From assembly GCA_025454405.1 (NCBI GenBank), contig JALOON010000019.1, positions 1 to 64,000 on the forward strand: a stretch of 64,000 bases of DNA, given 5' to 3'. Below the pieces are notes generated by a model. It searched no databases. It was not told the origin of the DNA and saw only the letters and a program-made list of their open reading frames with translations. This document shows positions 1 to 7,590 of the stretch, in pieces (within the stretch, counting starts at the first letter, position 1; each line of letters begins with the position of its first letter). This DNA is from Oscillatoriaceae cyanobacterium Prado104. Lineage in GTDB: Bacteria; Cyanobacteriota; Cyanobacteriia; Cyanobacteriales; Microcoleaceae. The position numbers and the translations under genes were made by a program.

Positions 1-2
1 CA

Positions 3-46
3 AAGTCCCCCTTCTTAAGGGGGATTTAGGGGGATCTAGACTCAGG
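3..46. repeat. Interspersed repeat, family F (poly-C/poly-G hairpin)
   Basis: A C-run followed by TTCTTAAGGGGGATTTAGG and GGGGATCTAGACT. The same unit occurs twice more at 16505-16551 and 16576-16618, nearly base for base. The CCCCC/GGGGG arms can pair, so it is a small palindromic intergenic repeat with no coding capacity. Confidence 0.8.
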
Positions 47-151
47 TAAAAGCGAAATTTATCAAGGGTTTCAGGCTTAAGTTGACACCAATGGGCACTA
101 CCGTTTCCTACTGCCGTGTCCCACCCAAACCTGCTAATTTGACGAAATCCT

Positions 152-787
152 TTAAACGGGCTTCACCCCAACTAATAAAGCAAGTTCCCGCCACTTCCAA
201 TAACAATCTACCTCGCCAAAACCAATTTCTCTAAACCAGCGCAATTGCGTTTCCACATCCAACAATTGATTGGACGGATCTTCCGGTTCATTTTCTATAC
301 CGAGTGCCTCGCGAAATTTATGATGCAAAGCCGGAGTTGCTGACGCTACGTGTTCCAAATTGCAAAAAATGCCGCCAGGTTCTAAAATATCGAAAATCTC
401 CGCATACAAGGAACGCTTGCGATCGTCCGTTACATGATGGATTGCAAAACTAGAAACTACCGCATCAAACTTGCCAAAATTCGGTAATTTATCGTCAAAA
501 TTATGCTCGATTACCGTGACATTTTTGTCACCTACAAAACGAGTTCTTACCTTTTCCAACATCGTCGGCGAAAAGTCGATCGCCACAAATTCAACATCAG
601 GGCGATCGCACTTCAGCAAACCCAACAAGCGTCCGTCTCCCGTACCGACATCGAGAATTCGCCTTGCAGTTTTCGGCACTTCTTCCAACAACATCGCTTC
701 ACCTTCCGTGCGGTGGGGGATGCCGTCGGCTTTAGCAAGATACCACAAAGCGTGTTCTTCCGAACTCCAAAGATTGACTTGATTCAT
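152..787 (-). CDS. Class I SAM-dependent methyltransferase
   Basis: A 211-residue protein of the Methyltransf_11/25 type. The SAM-binding motif I is seen as ILDVGTGDGRLLGLL (about residues 44-58), the acidic end of strand 2 as VAIDFSPTMLEKV (about 68-80), and motif IV as FDAVVSSFAIHHV (about 108-120). It would transfer a methyl group from SAM to an unidentified small molecule in the cytoplasm. It lies six bases downstream of the cupin gene on the same strand, so the two are probably co-transcribed. The fold is clear; the substrate cannot be read from the sequence. Confidence 0.85.
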   Translation of the reverse strand: MNQVNLWSSEEHALWYLAKADGIPHRTEGEAMLLEEVPKTARRILDVGTGDGRLLGLLKCDRPDVEFVAIDFSPTMLEKVRTRFVGDKNVTVIEHNFDDKLPNFGKFDAVVSSFAIHHVTDDRKRSLYAEIFDILEPGGIFCNLEHVASATPALHHKFREALGIENEPEDPSNQLLDVETQLRWFREIGFGEVDCYWKWRELALLVGVKPV

Positions 788-793
788 GATTTT

Positions 794-1255
794 TTAACTG
801 TCGTAAAGCTCGCCATTTTTGTGAGTAAAAAACCAGCCATTGCCATTATTTTTAGCAACTAAATCGTCATCGGGATAATTAGCTTCATCTCCGGGTGTGC
901 GATCGCCAATTTCTAGGTAAACAACCACAGAATTCGATCGGTTAACTAAATGATGCCCGTCGGCTTCACCCGCCGGAAAACCTGCCGCCATACCCGGTTT
1001 GAGCGCTTCCTCACCGGAATTTGTCACCAGGGTAACTTCCCCTTCCAAAACGTAGATTAACTCATCTTGACGGCTGTGCCAATGTCGGAGAGCCGAACAA
1101 CTTCCTGGTGCCAGCTTCACCAAATTTACCCCAAAATTCTGCAATCCGGCGGCATCGCCCAAGCGCTTTTTAACTCTCCCAGCAACCACAGATTGGAATT
1201 GCAGGGGATATTTTGAACCTGTAATATCCGGCACATTTTCTGGATCGATTATCAT
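794..1255 (-). CDS. Cupin domain protein
   Basis: A 153-residue single-cupin protein. The conserved cupin motif 1 region reads ALRHWHSRQDELIYVLEGE (about residues 55-73), containing the H-x-H and E metal ligands. Motif 2 is around GMAAGFPAGEADGHHLVN (about 88-105). The sequence is close to the family of small cyanobacterial cupins with a conserved C-terminal GDRTPGDEANYPDDDL segment. It probably binds a metal and is either a small dioxygenase/isomerase or a sensor. It precedes the methyltransferase in a likely two-gene operon. Substrate unknown. Confidence 0.8.
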   Translation of the reverse strand: MIIDPENVPDITGSKYPLQFQSVVAGRVKKRLGDAAGLQNFGVNLVKLAPGSCSALRHWHSRQDELIYVLEGEVTLVTNSGEEALKPGMAAGFPAGEADGHHLVNRSNSVVVYLEIGDRTPGDEANYPDDDLVAKNNGNGWFFTHKNGELYDS

Positions 1256-1412
1256 GTACTAACCCCCACTAAAATAAGAATATCTTGTAATTTTAACTTA
1301 ATTCATATGTTTTAATCCTCAAGCCTTTTGTTACAAATTGTTCAGAGGTGATATTACTTTCTCAGCTATTTTAATAGCTATTGATGCCATACCAGATAAT
1401 CCCGGTACTGTA

Positions 1413-1793
1413 TCAGCATAATCTAGTTTTCGCCGATAACTTAACAAATTGATTCGCATTATTTCCCGTTACTGCTTGCAAGCGCTGTCCCCGCCGAAAA
1501 ACAGTCACAATCGGCCACTGCGAAACATTGTGTTTGTTCCTAGCAAACAACTCAGCAGGCGCATCAAGACCATCTACAGAAATCGATCGAAACTTTTGAG
1601 CCATCCGACAATTTAACCCTTGAGGATCGGAGTCAACAACCACCCAATTTACCTGCCTGTTGCCGCGGGTTCTCGCCGCCGGAACCCGATAATCACCTTG
1701 CTGGTTGGCAATAGTTATTGCCGAGGCTAAATTAGCTCCCAATCCTAAAATCCCTGCCACTGCCAGAGCAATAATTTTAATTTCTGCTTTCAT
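1413..1793 (-). CDS. Small secreted protein of unknown function
   Basis: A 126-residue protein with a typical Sec signal peptide: two lysines, a hydrophobic stretch (about residues 6-20) and an A-S-A cleavage site near residue 25. The mature part is about 100 residues, basic, with only two cysteines (in LNCRMAQK and at the extreme C-terminus). It has a faint thioredoxin-like pattern (WPIVTVFRRGQRL followed by a Gly-rich turn) but no CxxC. I do not recognise the family. It is most likely periplasmic. It stands alone between the cupin operon and the MFS gene. Confidence 0.6.
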   Translation of the reverse strand: MKAEIKIIALAVAGILGLGANLASAITIANQQGDYRVPAARTRGNRQVNWVVVDSDPQGLNCRMAQKFRSISVDGLDAPAELFARNKHNVSQWPIVTVFRRGQRLQAVTGNNANQFVKLSAKTRLC

Positions 1794-1975
1794 TGATACA
1801 AAAAATTCTTGAAAATCAGCTAATCACAATTTTAGCAATCTCTACTTAAGTCAGGACATTCTCTTTTCCCTCGGAGCTCTTCTTTCTTGCTTCCTGCGAC
1901 GGTTGGAGCGTGTTTTCTTGTGTCTTCTGCTGGTCGGGCTCGAGCGTAGTGCCACCCAATAAATCTGCGAAAAAT

Positions 1976-2000
1976 GTTGGGTTTCGTTCCTCAACCCAAC
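1976..2000. repeat. Short hairpin GTTGGG...CCCAAC
   Basis: Inverted repeat GTTGGG / CCCAAC with a loop of about 13 bases, preceding the MFS gene. This 'Tgttgggtttc...aacccaacctaca' unit is a common interspersed motif of filamentous cyanobacteria. The rest of 1794-2090 is pyrimidine-rich and holds the MFS promoter. Confidence 0.5.
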
Positions 2001-2063
2001 CTACAATTTAAGCCTTCTTCCTTGTTCCTTGTTCCTTCTTTCTTCAGAATGTGTTATAAATAT

Positions 2064-2078
2064 TGAGAATCATTAAGA
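2064..2078 (+). promoter_or_regulatory. Fur-box-like dyad upstream of the MFS gene
   Basis: TGAGAAT-C-ATTAAGA matches 11 of 14 arm positions of the 7-1-7 Fur consensus (TGATAAT-N-ATTATCA). It sits directly after TATAAAT (2054-2060), a plausible -10 element, and 12 bases before the start codon. If real, iron or another metal would control the carrier downstream. A single site of this quality can arise by chance. Confidence 0.35.
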
Positions 2079-2090
2079 AATATTGCTGAA

Positions 2091-3539
2091 ATGCTCCTTT
2101 CCCCCTCCGGCACCAGGAAACTCAAAGAATCTTTAAAAGAAAAAATATTCTTTGGGAACGAGCCAACCCCCGAACTCATAGCCATTTTACTGATTTACTT
2201 CGTGCAAGGCATTCTCGGACTGGCCCGCTTGGCCGTCAGCTTCTTTCTCAAAGACGAGTTGGGAATGAGCCCCGCCGAAGTCTCCGCAATGCTGGGTGTC
2301 GTCGCCCTCCCTTGGATTATCAAACCCCTATTCGGCTTCATGTCCGACGGCTTGCCCATCTTCGGCTACCGCCGCCGTCCCTACATCATCCTCTCCGGGC
2401 TGTTGGGAACATCCGCATGGATTGCCCTCGCAACAATTGTACACACTCCGCTAGCGGCTACAGGAGCGATCGCCCTAAGTTCCCTCTCCATCGCCGTCAG
2501 TGACGTAATCGCCGACTCCCTAGTAGTCGAGAGAGCCCGCAAAGAATCCGTTAGCGACGCAGGTTCCCTGCAATCCCTATCCTGGGGCGCATCGGCCCTC
2601 GGCGGACTGATTACCGCCTACCTCAGCGGTTCCTTGTTACAAAACTTCACCACTCACACCATCTTTTTAATCACCGCATCTTTCCCGCTCATCGTATCAG
2701 CAACAGCGTTGTTGATTTCCGAAGAAAAAGTCAGCAAAAGAACCGACTTTGACACAGTAAAAAACCAATTTCAACAACTGCGACAAGCCGTTACGCAAAA
2801 AACAATTTGGTTGCCCACAGCTTTTCTGTTTATCTGGCAAGCCACCCCAACATCAGACTCAGCATTCTTCTTTTTCACCACCAACGAACTAGGATTTCAA
2901 CCCGAATTTCTCGGTAGAGTGCGCCTAGTCACCAGCATCGCCGCCCTCGGAGGCATCTGGCTGTTCCAGCGCTTCCTCAAAACAATTCCCTTTCGCGTAA
3001 TTTTCGGCTGGTCAACAATCATTGCCACAGCCTTAGGAATGACGAGCTTGCTGTTAGTAACCCACGCCAACCGAGCCTTAGGAATTAGCGACCAATGGTT
3101 CAGCATCGGAGACAGCTTAGTTCTGACAGTAATGGGACAAATTGCTTACATGCCAGTGCTGGTACTTTGCGCTCGATTGTGTCCTCGGGGAGTCGAAGCA
3201 ACGCTATTTGCCCTGCTGATGTCAGTTACCAACCTAGCCGGACTTCTCTCCTACGAAAGCGGTGCGCTGCTGACACACTGGATGGGAATTACCGATCGCA
3301 ATTTCGACAACCTCGCGCTATTAGTTATTGTCACCAACCTATCCACACTTTTGCCGCTACCATTTCTAGGTTGGCTGCCCGCCGCCAACGAAGAAAGCGA
3401 GTCCGACTACCAACATTCCCTACCAGTATTAGAACCAGAATTGGGCAGTACCAAACCAGTCGGACAGCATTTCATGCCGGAATATCTACCGGATTTAGTA
3501 CCGACAGTCCTGTCAGAAACCCGTACTGTTGATAGTTGA
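2091..3539 (+). CDS. MFS transporter, folate/biopterin (BT1/FBT) family
   Basis: A 482-residue polytopic membrane protein with about 12 hydrophobic segments. Family-typical stretches are PWIIKPLFGFMSDGLPIFGYRRRPY (about residues 75-100, quoted here only in outline: the D-G-x-P-x-x-G-x-R-R-R-P-Y loop) and SDVIADSLVVERAR (about 136-149). These mark the BT1 family, whose cyanobacterial member in Synechocystis transports folates. It would sit in the plasma membrane and exchange pteridine/folate compounds with protons. The start ATG follows an AT-rich promoter and a possible Fur box but no strong ribosome binding site. Substrate by family only. Confidence 0.85.
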   Translation: MLLSPSGTRKLKESLKEKIFFGNEPTPELIAILLIYFVQGILGLARLAVSFFLKDELGMSPAEVSAMLGVVALPWIIKPLFGFMSDGLPIFGYRRRPYIILSGLLGTSAWIALATIVHTPLAATGAIALSSLSIAVSDVIADSLVVERARKESVSDAGSLQSLSWGASALGGLITAYLSGSLLQNFTTHTIFLITASFPLIVSATALLISEEKVSKRTDFDTVKNQFQQLRQAVTQKTIWLPTAFLFIWQATPTSDSAFFFFTTNELGFQPEFLGRVRLVTSIAALGGIWLFQRFLKTIPFRVIFGWSTIIATALGMTSLLLVTHANRALGISDQWFSIGDSLVLTVMGQIAYMPVLVLCARLCPRGVEATLFALLMSVTNLAGLLSYESGALLTHWMGITDRNFDNLALLVIVTNLSTLLPLPFLGWLPAANEESESDYQHSLPVLEPELGSTKPVGQHFMPEYLPDLVPTVLSETRTVDS

Positions 3540-3567
3540 TATTTGGGAATTGGGGATTCTCCCAGTC

Positions 3568-3650
3568 GGGGCGGGCACGGGGGCACCGCCCCTACAATCC
3601 CCCTCTTCCTCTCTCCTCTCTGCGCCCTCTGCGCCCTCTGCGGTTAAAAA
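3568..3650. repeat. Interspersed repeats, families E and G, between MFS and carotenoid oxygenase genes
   Basis: Positions 3568-3596 hold a 29-bp GC-rich palindromic unit (GGGGCGGGCACGGGGGC followed by ACCGCCCCTACA) that recurs exactly at 29655-29683, inside the CHAT gene, and in diverged form near 42920 and 56660. It is followed by CTCTGCGCCCTCTGCGG, the reverse of the CCGCAGAGGGCGCAGAG unit seen at 14250, 14374, 14494 and 58350. Short ORFs across this stretch are repeat-derived. Confidence 0.75.
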
Positions 3651-3671
3651 AAATCAAGACTTATTCGATCG

Positions 3672-5168
3672 ATGCCAAACCTACAACTTTCCCAACCTCA
3701 AACAACAGCCCAAAAACCCTCATACACGCGCACAGATTGGCAGCGCGGCTACGAATCCCAACCCAACGAATCAGCATACTGGATTGACGAAATAGAAGGC
3801 GAAATCCCCGCCGGATTGCAAGGAACATTCTTTCGCAACGGACCGGGATTGCTAGATATTAACGGCCAGCGCATCCACCACCCATTTGACGGCGACGGGA
3901 TGATTTGTTCGATCGCACTTTCCGAAGGTCGCGCTTATTTCCGCAACAAATTCGTCCGCACTGAAGGCTATTTAGCCGAACAAAAAGCCGGAAAAATTCT
4001 CCACCGAGGCGTTTTCGGCACGCAGAAACCCGGCGGCTGGCTGAACAACATCTTCGACCTCAAAATCAAAAACATTGCCAACACCAACATCATTTATTGG
4101 GGCGACAAATTGCTAGCACTGTGGGAAGCAGCCGAACCCTACAGGTTAGATCCGCAAACCTTAGAAACTATAGGCTTAGACACCCTAGACGGCATCTTGG
4201 AACCGGGAGAAGCTTTCGCAGCCCACCCGAGAATTGAAAAGGGGAAAAACGGCAAAGGAGACAGATTAGTTAACTTTTCTGTCAAGCCGGGATTGTCGAG
4301 TACGATTACCATTTACGAATTCGATACTAGCGGCAAACTGTTGCAAAAACACGCCCGTGCAATACCGGGTTTTGCTTTCTTGCACGACATGGTAATTACC
4401 CCGAATTACTGCATATTTTTCCAAAATCCCGTCAGCTTCAATCCGCTGCTGTTTTTGTTAGGAATGCGGAGTGCGGCGCAGTGCATTCAATTTTCGCCCA
4501 ACAAACCGACGCAGGCAATTTTAATTCCCCGCAACGGCAAGGATGAGGTAATAATTTTAGAAACAGAACCTTGTTTTGTGTTCCACCACTGCAACGCTTG
4601 GGAAGAAAACGGCGATGTTTTTGTCGATTCAGTTTGTTACGAATCATTTCCTACTGTAGAACCAGACGGCGATTTTCGCGAATTGGATTTTAGCACGGTT
4701 CCTGCGGGTGAATTGTGGCGGTTCAAGCTGAATTTAACTGAGAAAAAAGTCGAGCATCAAGTAATTGAAACTCGGTGCTGCGAGTTTCCGACTTTGCATC
4801 CGAATAATGTCGGACAGCCTTACCGATATCTGTACATTGGTGCGGCGGATGCTCCGACTGGAAATGCTCCGTTACAAGCTATCCTCAAAATAGATTTTGT
4901 GGCGGGAGAAAGGCAAATTTGGAGTGCTGCGCCGCGCGGTTTTGCGGGGGAACCGGTGTTTGTTCCGCGTCCCGATGCTGTTGCTGAGGATGATGGTTGG
5001 TTGTTACTTTTGATGTATGATGCTGCCAACCATCGATCGACCTTAGTAATTTTAGATGCTCGCGATATCAGCAAAGGACCTGTGGCAAGGTTGCATTTAA
5101 AACAGCACATTCCTTACGGTTTGCACGGCAGTTTTACATCAGATGTATTTATGCCGGTGGGGAAATAG
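3672..5168 (+). CDS. Apocarotenoid 15,15'-oxygenase / carotenoid cleavage dioxygenase
   Basis: A 498-residue member of the RPE65/carotenoid oxygenase family; length matches. The four iron-binding histidines are visible: H185 (in AFAAHPRIE), H238 (in FAFLHDMVI), H305 (in CFVFHHCNAW; H306 is adjacent) and H485 (in GLHGSFTSD). This spacing fits the Synechocystis apocarotenoid oxygenase (H183, H238, H304, H484). N-terminal motif GTFFRNGPGLL (about 51-61) is also diagnostic. It cleaves apocarotenals at the 15,15' bond to retinal-type products using O2. ATG 3672 overlaps no neighbour. Monocistronic as far as can be seen. Confidence 0.92.
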   Translation: MPNLQLSQPQTTAQKPSYTRTDWQRGYESQPNESAYWIDEIEGEIPAGLQGTFFRNGPGLLDINGQRIHHPFDGDGMICSIALSEGRAYFRNKFVRTEGYLAEQKAGKILHRGVFGTQKPGGWLNNIFDLKIKNIANTNIIYWGDKLLALWEAAEPYRLDPQTLETIGLDTLDGILEPGEAFAAHPRIEKGKNGKGDRLVNFSVKPGLSSTITIYEFDTSGKLLQKHARAIPGFAFLHDMVITPNYCIFFQNPVSFNPLLFLLGMRSAAQCIQFSPNKPTQAILIPRNGKDEVIILETEPCFVFHHCNAWEENGDVFVDSVCYESFPTVEPDGDFRELDFSTVPAGELWRFKLNLTEKKVEHQVIETRCCEFPTLHPNNVGQPYRYLYIGAADAPTGNAPLQAILKIDFVAGERQIWSAAPRGFAGEPVFVPRPDAVAEDDGWLLLLMYDAANHRSTLVILDARDISKGPVARLHLKQHIPYGLHGSFTSDVFMPVGK

Positions 5169-5237
5169 CGATCGAGGCAGAGCCTCTAGACATGGGTTCC
5201 CAGGCACAGCCTGGGAACCAGAAACCAGAAATAGCGA

Positions 5238-5402
5238 ACCAACTGTAGGGGTGAAGCATTTGGGCGACTATCTCTGCTTCCCAATGAATAATTTCATATC
5301 CAAATGCTTCACCCAGCCCCCGCGACATTCATATCCAAATGCTTCACCCAGCCCCCGCGACAGGTTAAATATACCCAGCCCCCGCGACAGGTTAAATACA
5401 AT
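5238..5402. repeat. Interspersed hairpin repeat, family A, copy 1
   Basis: Begins CCAACTGTAGGGGTGAAGC and contains a perfect 15-bp inverted repeat, GGGTGAAGCATTTGG and CCAAATGCTTCACCC, separated by about 45 bases. The right end repeats CAGCCCCCGCGACAGG and TTAAATA three times. Further copies lie at 6587-6712 and 12071-12221. Upstream, 5169-5237 contains another GGTTCCCAGGCACAGCCTGG hairpin. No coding capacity. Confidence 0.85.
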
Positions 5403-5429
5403 CGCCAGATAACAGAGATTACACCTGAA

Positions 5430-5507
5430 TCAGTAATATTTCAACAGCGCAACAGTTTCATCTCGACATATTTCATCGCTATCATCGAGTAAATAACGCA
5501 GCGTCAT
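5430..5507 (-). pseudogene. VapC toxin remnant (first 25 codons)
   Basis: On the minus strand, ATG at 5507 overlaps the ancestral stop of the VapB frame by four bases (ATGA). The frame begins MTLRYLLDDSDE, which is the usual start of a VapC PIN domain (MxLRYLLDTN, with the first catalytic Asp). It loses similarity after about eight codons and stops at 5430. The rest of the toxin (about 110 residues) is missing, replaced by family A repeat DNA. This is therefore a toxin stump left by a deletion. Confidence 0.6.
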
Positions 5508-5554
5508 TCAAAAATGACCTCGCGTCCTGCAAAAGTGCGATCGCGAACTTCTGC

Positions 5555-5770
5555 TCAAATTTCATCGGGATTTAAACCTAGTTCTTGCACTTGATATTTC
5601 TCTCGAAATGCAGCGAGAGATTCTCCAAAGCTAAGTTTGGGATGCTTTGACTGTTTGCGGCGTTGAATGTATTCGCGCAAGGCGATTTCAACTAAGGTTT
5701 CGATCGGAATTTCTTCCTGAAGTTCGATCGCCTCTTGCAGCAGTGCCGCATCCACATTTAGGCTTGTCAC
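5555..5770 (-). CDS. VapB-family antitoxin with a premature C-terminal stop
   Basis: A 71-residue protein of the VapB/DUF2191 type: N-terminal ribbon-helix-helix-like part (MTSLNVDAALLQEAIEL) and a C-terminal toxin-binding tail. It ends at TGA (5555-5557), but the frame stays open for another 17 codons reading AEVRDRTFAGREVIFE before TGA at 5504-5506. That is the normal VapB C-terminus (F-A-x-V-R-D-R-x-x-G-R-E-V). One codon, expected to encode F or L, has become a stop. The partner toxin is reduced to a stump at 5430-5507, so the module is almost certainly dead. Confidence 0.65.
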   Translation of the reverse strand: MTSLNVDAALLQEAIELQEEIPIETLVEIALREYIQRRKQSKHPKLSFGESLAAFREKYQVQELGLNPDEI

Positions 5771-5838
5771 TATTGGCTTTTCCTCTTTTAAGTGCTATCC
5801 TAATTATATAGTAAATGCCTAAAAAAAGGATGTTAGAT

Positions 5839-6177
5839 ATGGAATTGAATGAGTATTTTGATTTCTTAGCACCCGATGATATTCGCATCAAAGGACACCG
5901 CATCGGGATTGAGACGGTATTGTATGAGTATCTGCACCGGCAACGCACCGCCGAAGAAATTCAGCAATTTTATCCATCTCTAACTTTGGCAGAAGTTTAT
6001 GCAACTATTTTGTATTTTTTGGAAAACAAAGAAGCAGTAAGTCGATATTTGGAAGACTGGTTGGAGTGGTCGCACCAGCAGCGAAAAATTCAAGCAGCAA
6101 ATCCCCATCCAGCGGCGGAAAGATTGCGGAAATTGAAAGCAGAACGAGCAAAGCAAACCGCGAACCAGGGTGATTGA
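5839..6177 (+). CDS. DUF433 protein, antitoxin-type partner of a PIN-like toxin
   Basis: A 112-residue protein. DUF433 is seen at residues 1-70: FDFLAPDDIRIKGHRIGIE, then a helix-turn-helix-like TAEEIQQFYPSLTLAEVYA. The tail is charged and helical (RLRKLKAERAKQT). ATG 5839 is preferred because AAAAGGA lies eight bases upstream; ATGs at 5815 and 5830 are in frame but without a site. It ends three bases before the DUF5615 gene, so the two are translated as a pair. DUF433 proteins next to DUF5615 proteins are predicted antitoxins (family knowledge); activity here is inferred. Confidence 0.8.
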   Translation: MELNEYFDFLAPDDIRIKGHRIGIETVLYEYLHRQRTAEEIQQFYPSLTLAEVYATILYFLENKEAVSRYLEDWLEWSHQQRKIQAANPHPAAERLRKLKAERAKQTANQGD

Positions 6178-6180
6178 GAA

Positions 6181-6543
6181 ATGGCGTTTAAATATTTGAT
6201 GGATGAGAATGTTACTCCCATTTATGCTACACAGCTTCACCGAAAACGCCCCGATCTAGTAGTTTGGTCGGTGGGTGACATCGGTGCGCCTCCGAAAAGT
6301 ACGCTCGATCCTGGTATTTTGGTGTGGTGTGAAGAGCATAACTTTATTTTGGTGACGAACAACCGCAAGTCAATGCCCGTGCATTTAGCAGATCATCTGG
6401 CTGAGGGTAGGCATATTCCAGGGATTTTTATTTTGAACTCCGATTTAAGTATTGGGCAAAATATTGAGGAATTGATTTTTATTGCTGATTGTTCGTTCGA
6501 TGATGAATATCAAGACCGGATCGTACATCTTCCCTTAACATAA
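6181..6543 (+). CDS. DUF5615 PIN-like protein, putative toxin
   Basis: A 120-residue PIN-like protein. The first acidic motif is FKYLMDENVTP (D8, E9), the second region ILVTNNRKSM (about residues 59-68) matches the usual 'LVTxDxD' site with N-N replacing D-x-D, and the C-terminal part is acidic. PIN-like folds cut RNA with a cluster of acidic residues; the missing Asp in the second motif may mean reduced activity or a divergent site. It follows the DUF433 gene by three bases. Function as a toxin nuclease is inferred from family and context. Confidence 0.75.
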   Translation: MAFKYLMDENVTPIYATQLHRKRPDLVVWSVGDIGAPPKSTLDPGILVWCEEHNFILVTNNRKSMPVHLADHLAEGRHIPGIFILNSDLSIGQNIEELIFIADCSFDDEYQDRIVHLPLT

Positions 6544-6586
6544 TTGTTTCCCATCAAACGGACGATCGAAAGAGTATTGAATAAAC

Positions 6587-6780
6587 AAACCAACTGTAGG
6601 GGTGAAGCATTTGGGCGACTATCTCTGCTTCCCAACAGATAATTTAATATCCAAATGCTTCACCCAGCCCCCGCGACAGGTTAAATACACAAAGACCCTG
6701 CGACAGGTTAACAAAAGTTCGATCGAATTCAAAACCTTTTCATAGGGCCGGATGAAGCATTTGGATATTAAGATATCACA
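6587..6780. repeat. Interspersed hairpin repeat, family A, copy 2
   Basis: Same 15-bp inverted repeat (GGGTGAAGCATTTGG / CCAAATGCTTCACCC) and right-end CAGCCCCCGCGACAGGTT unit as at 5238. It is preceded by the same ACCAACTGTAGGGG. An extra half-site GGATGAAGCATTTGG lies at about 6750. Together with copy 1 it brackets the vapBC remnant and the first DUF433/DUF5615 pair in direct orientation. Confidence 0.8.
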
Positions 6781-6847
6781 TTTTCAACATAATTTGCTAT
6801 GATAGTTTCATCGATCGCACTATTCTACATTCCGTAAATTACCAGAT

Positions 6848-7168
6848 ATGAACATTCAGTTAGTTGACTCCTTAATTCAAGTCATTGAGTCGCTGACACC
6901 TGAAGAGAGTTTGCTGTTTCAAGAAAAGCTCTCAGCTAGGGCGATTCAGAGTACACCGGGAGTTTGTGGAGGATATGCCAGAATTCGCAACACCCGCATT
7001 CCTGTTTGGACGATCGTTTCGCTTCGCCAACAGGGGGCCGATGAGGCTGAATTACTTCGGAATTATCCCGGTTTGTCTGCGATCGATTTAGAGAATGCTT
7101 GGCGTTATTACGATGGCCACCGCGAAGAGATCGATCGGATTATTGTTTCCCACCAAACTGATGATTGA
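6848..7168 (+). CDS. DUF433 protein, second module
   Basis: A 106-residue DUF433 protein: an N-terminal helical extension (MNIQLVDSLIQVIESLTPEE) and the DUF433 core GVCGGYARIRNTRIPVWTI then LLRNYPGLSAIDLENAWRYY (residues 40-90). It is only distantly like the DUF433 gene at 5839, so this is not a recent duplicate. Its stop overlaps the start of the following PIN-like gene by eight bases, the usual tight coupling of antitoxin and toxin. Role inferred. Confidence 0.8.
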   Translation: MNIQLVDSLIQVIESLTPEESLLFQEKLSARAIQSTPGVCGGYARIRNTRIPVWTIVSLRQQGADEAELLRNYPGLSAIDLENAWRYYDGHREEIDRIIVSHQTDD

Positions 7169-7556
7169 AAGAGTGAGACTGTATTCTAATGAAAATTTTC
7201 CGATCGCAATGGTCGAGCATTTGCGCAGTTTTGACTGTGATGTTTTAACTTCTTATGAGGCCGGTCAAGCGAATCAAGGAATTCCTGATGACGGTGTTTT
7301 GCGCTTTGCTACTGCACAAAATCGGGCGGTGATTACCTTCAATCGCGATGATTTTGTGGCGCTGCACCGTGGTGGCGATCGTCATGCAGGAATAATTGTT
7401 TGTAAAGACGATCGAGATTACCTGGGACAAGTTACTATTCTTCATGCCTATCTCCAGCAGGTTGATTCGCTGGTCGATCGCTTAATTCGTATCAAAAAGC
7501 AGAATCAGCGTGGGTTGAGTCATCCGGTTTTTGTGGTTCAAGAATACTCGCGATAA
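7161..7556 (+). CDS. DUF5615 PIN-like protein, second module
   Basis: A 131-residue protein starting MIERVRLYSNENFP. Both PIN-like acidic sites are present: SNENFP (N-E at residues 10-11) and VITFNRDDFV (D-D, about residues 62-71). The longer reading from 7095 lies inside the DUF433 gene; ATG 7161 gives the family-typical N-terminus and an eight-base overlap. It would be the RNase toxin of the pair (inferred). Followed by palindromic repeats rather than another gene. Confidence 0.78.
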   Translation: MIERVRLYSNENFPIAMVEHLRSFDCDVLTSYEAGQANQGIPDDGVLRFATAQNRAVITFNRDDFVALHRGGDRHAGIIVCKDDRDYLGQVTILHAYLQQVDSLVDRLIRIKKQNQRGLSHPVFVVQEYSR

Positions 7557-7590
7557 TTCCCCCCTACCAAGCAAAAAATCCTGTGGAGTT

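Noticed and set aside
3529-3795. Short frames between the MFS and carotenoid oxygenase genes
   Set aside because: They translate the family E/G repeats and overlap the oxygenase start.
5238-5402. CRISPR array made from the CAGCCCCCGCGACAGG repeats
   Set aside because: Repeat spacing is irregular and intervening bases are also repeated, not unique spacers; the family occurs at other loci as a hairpin.
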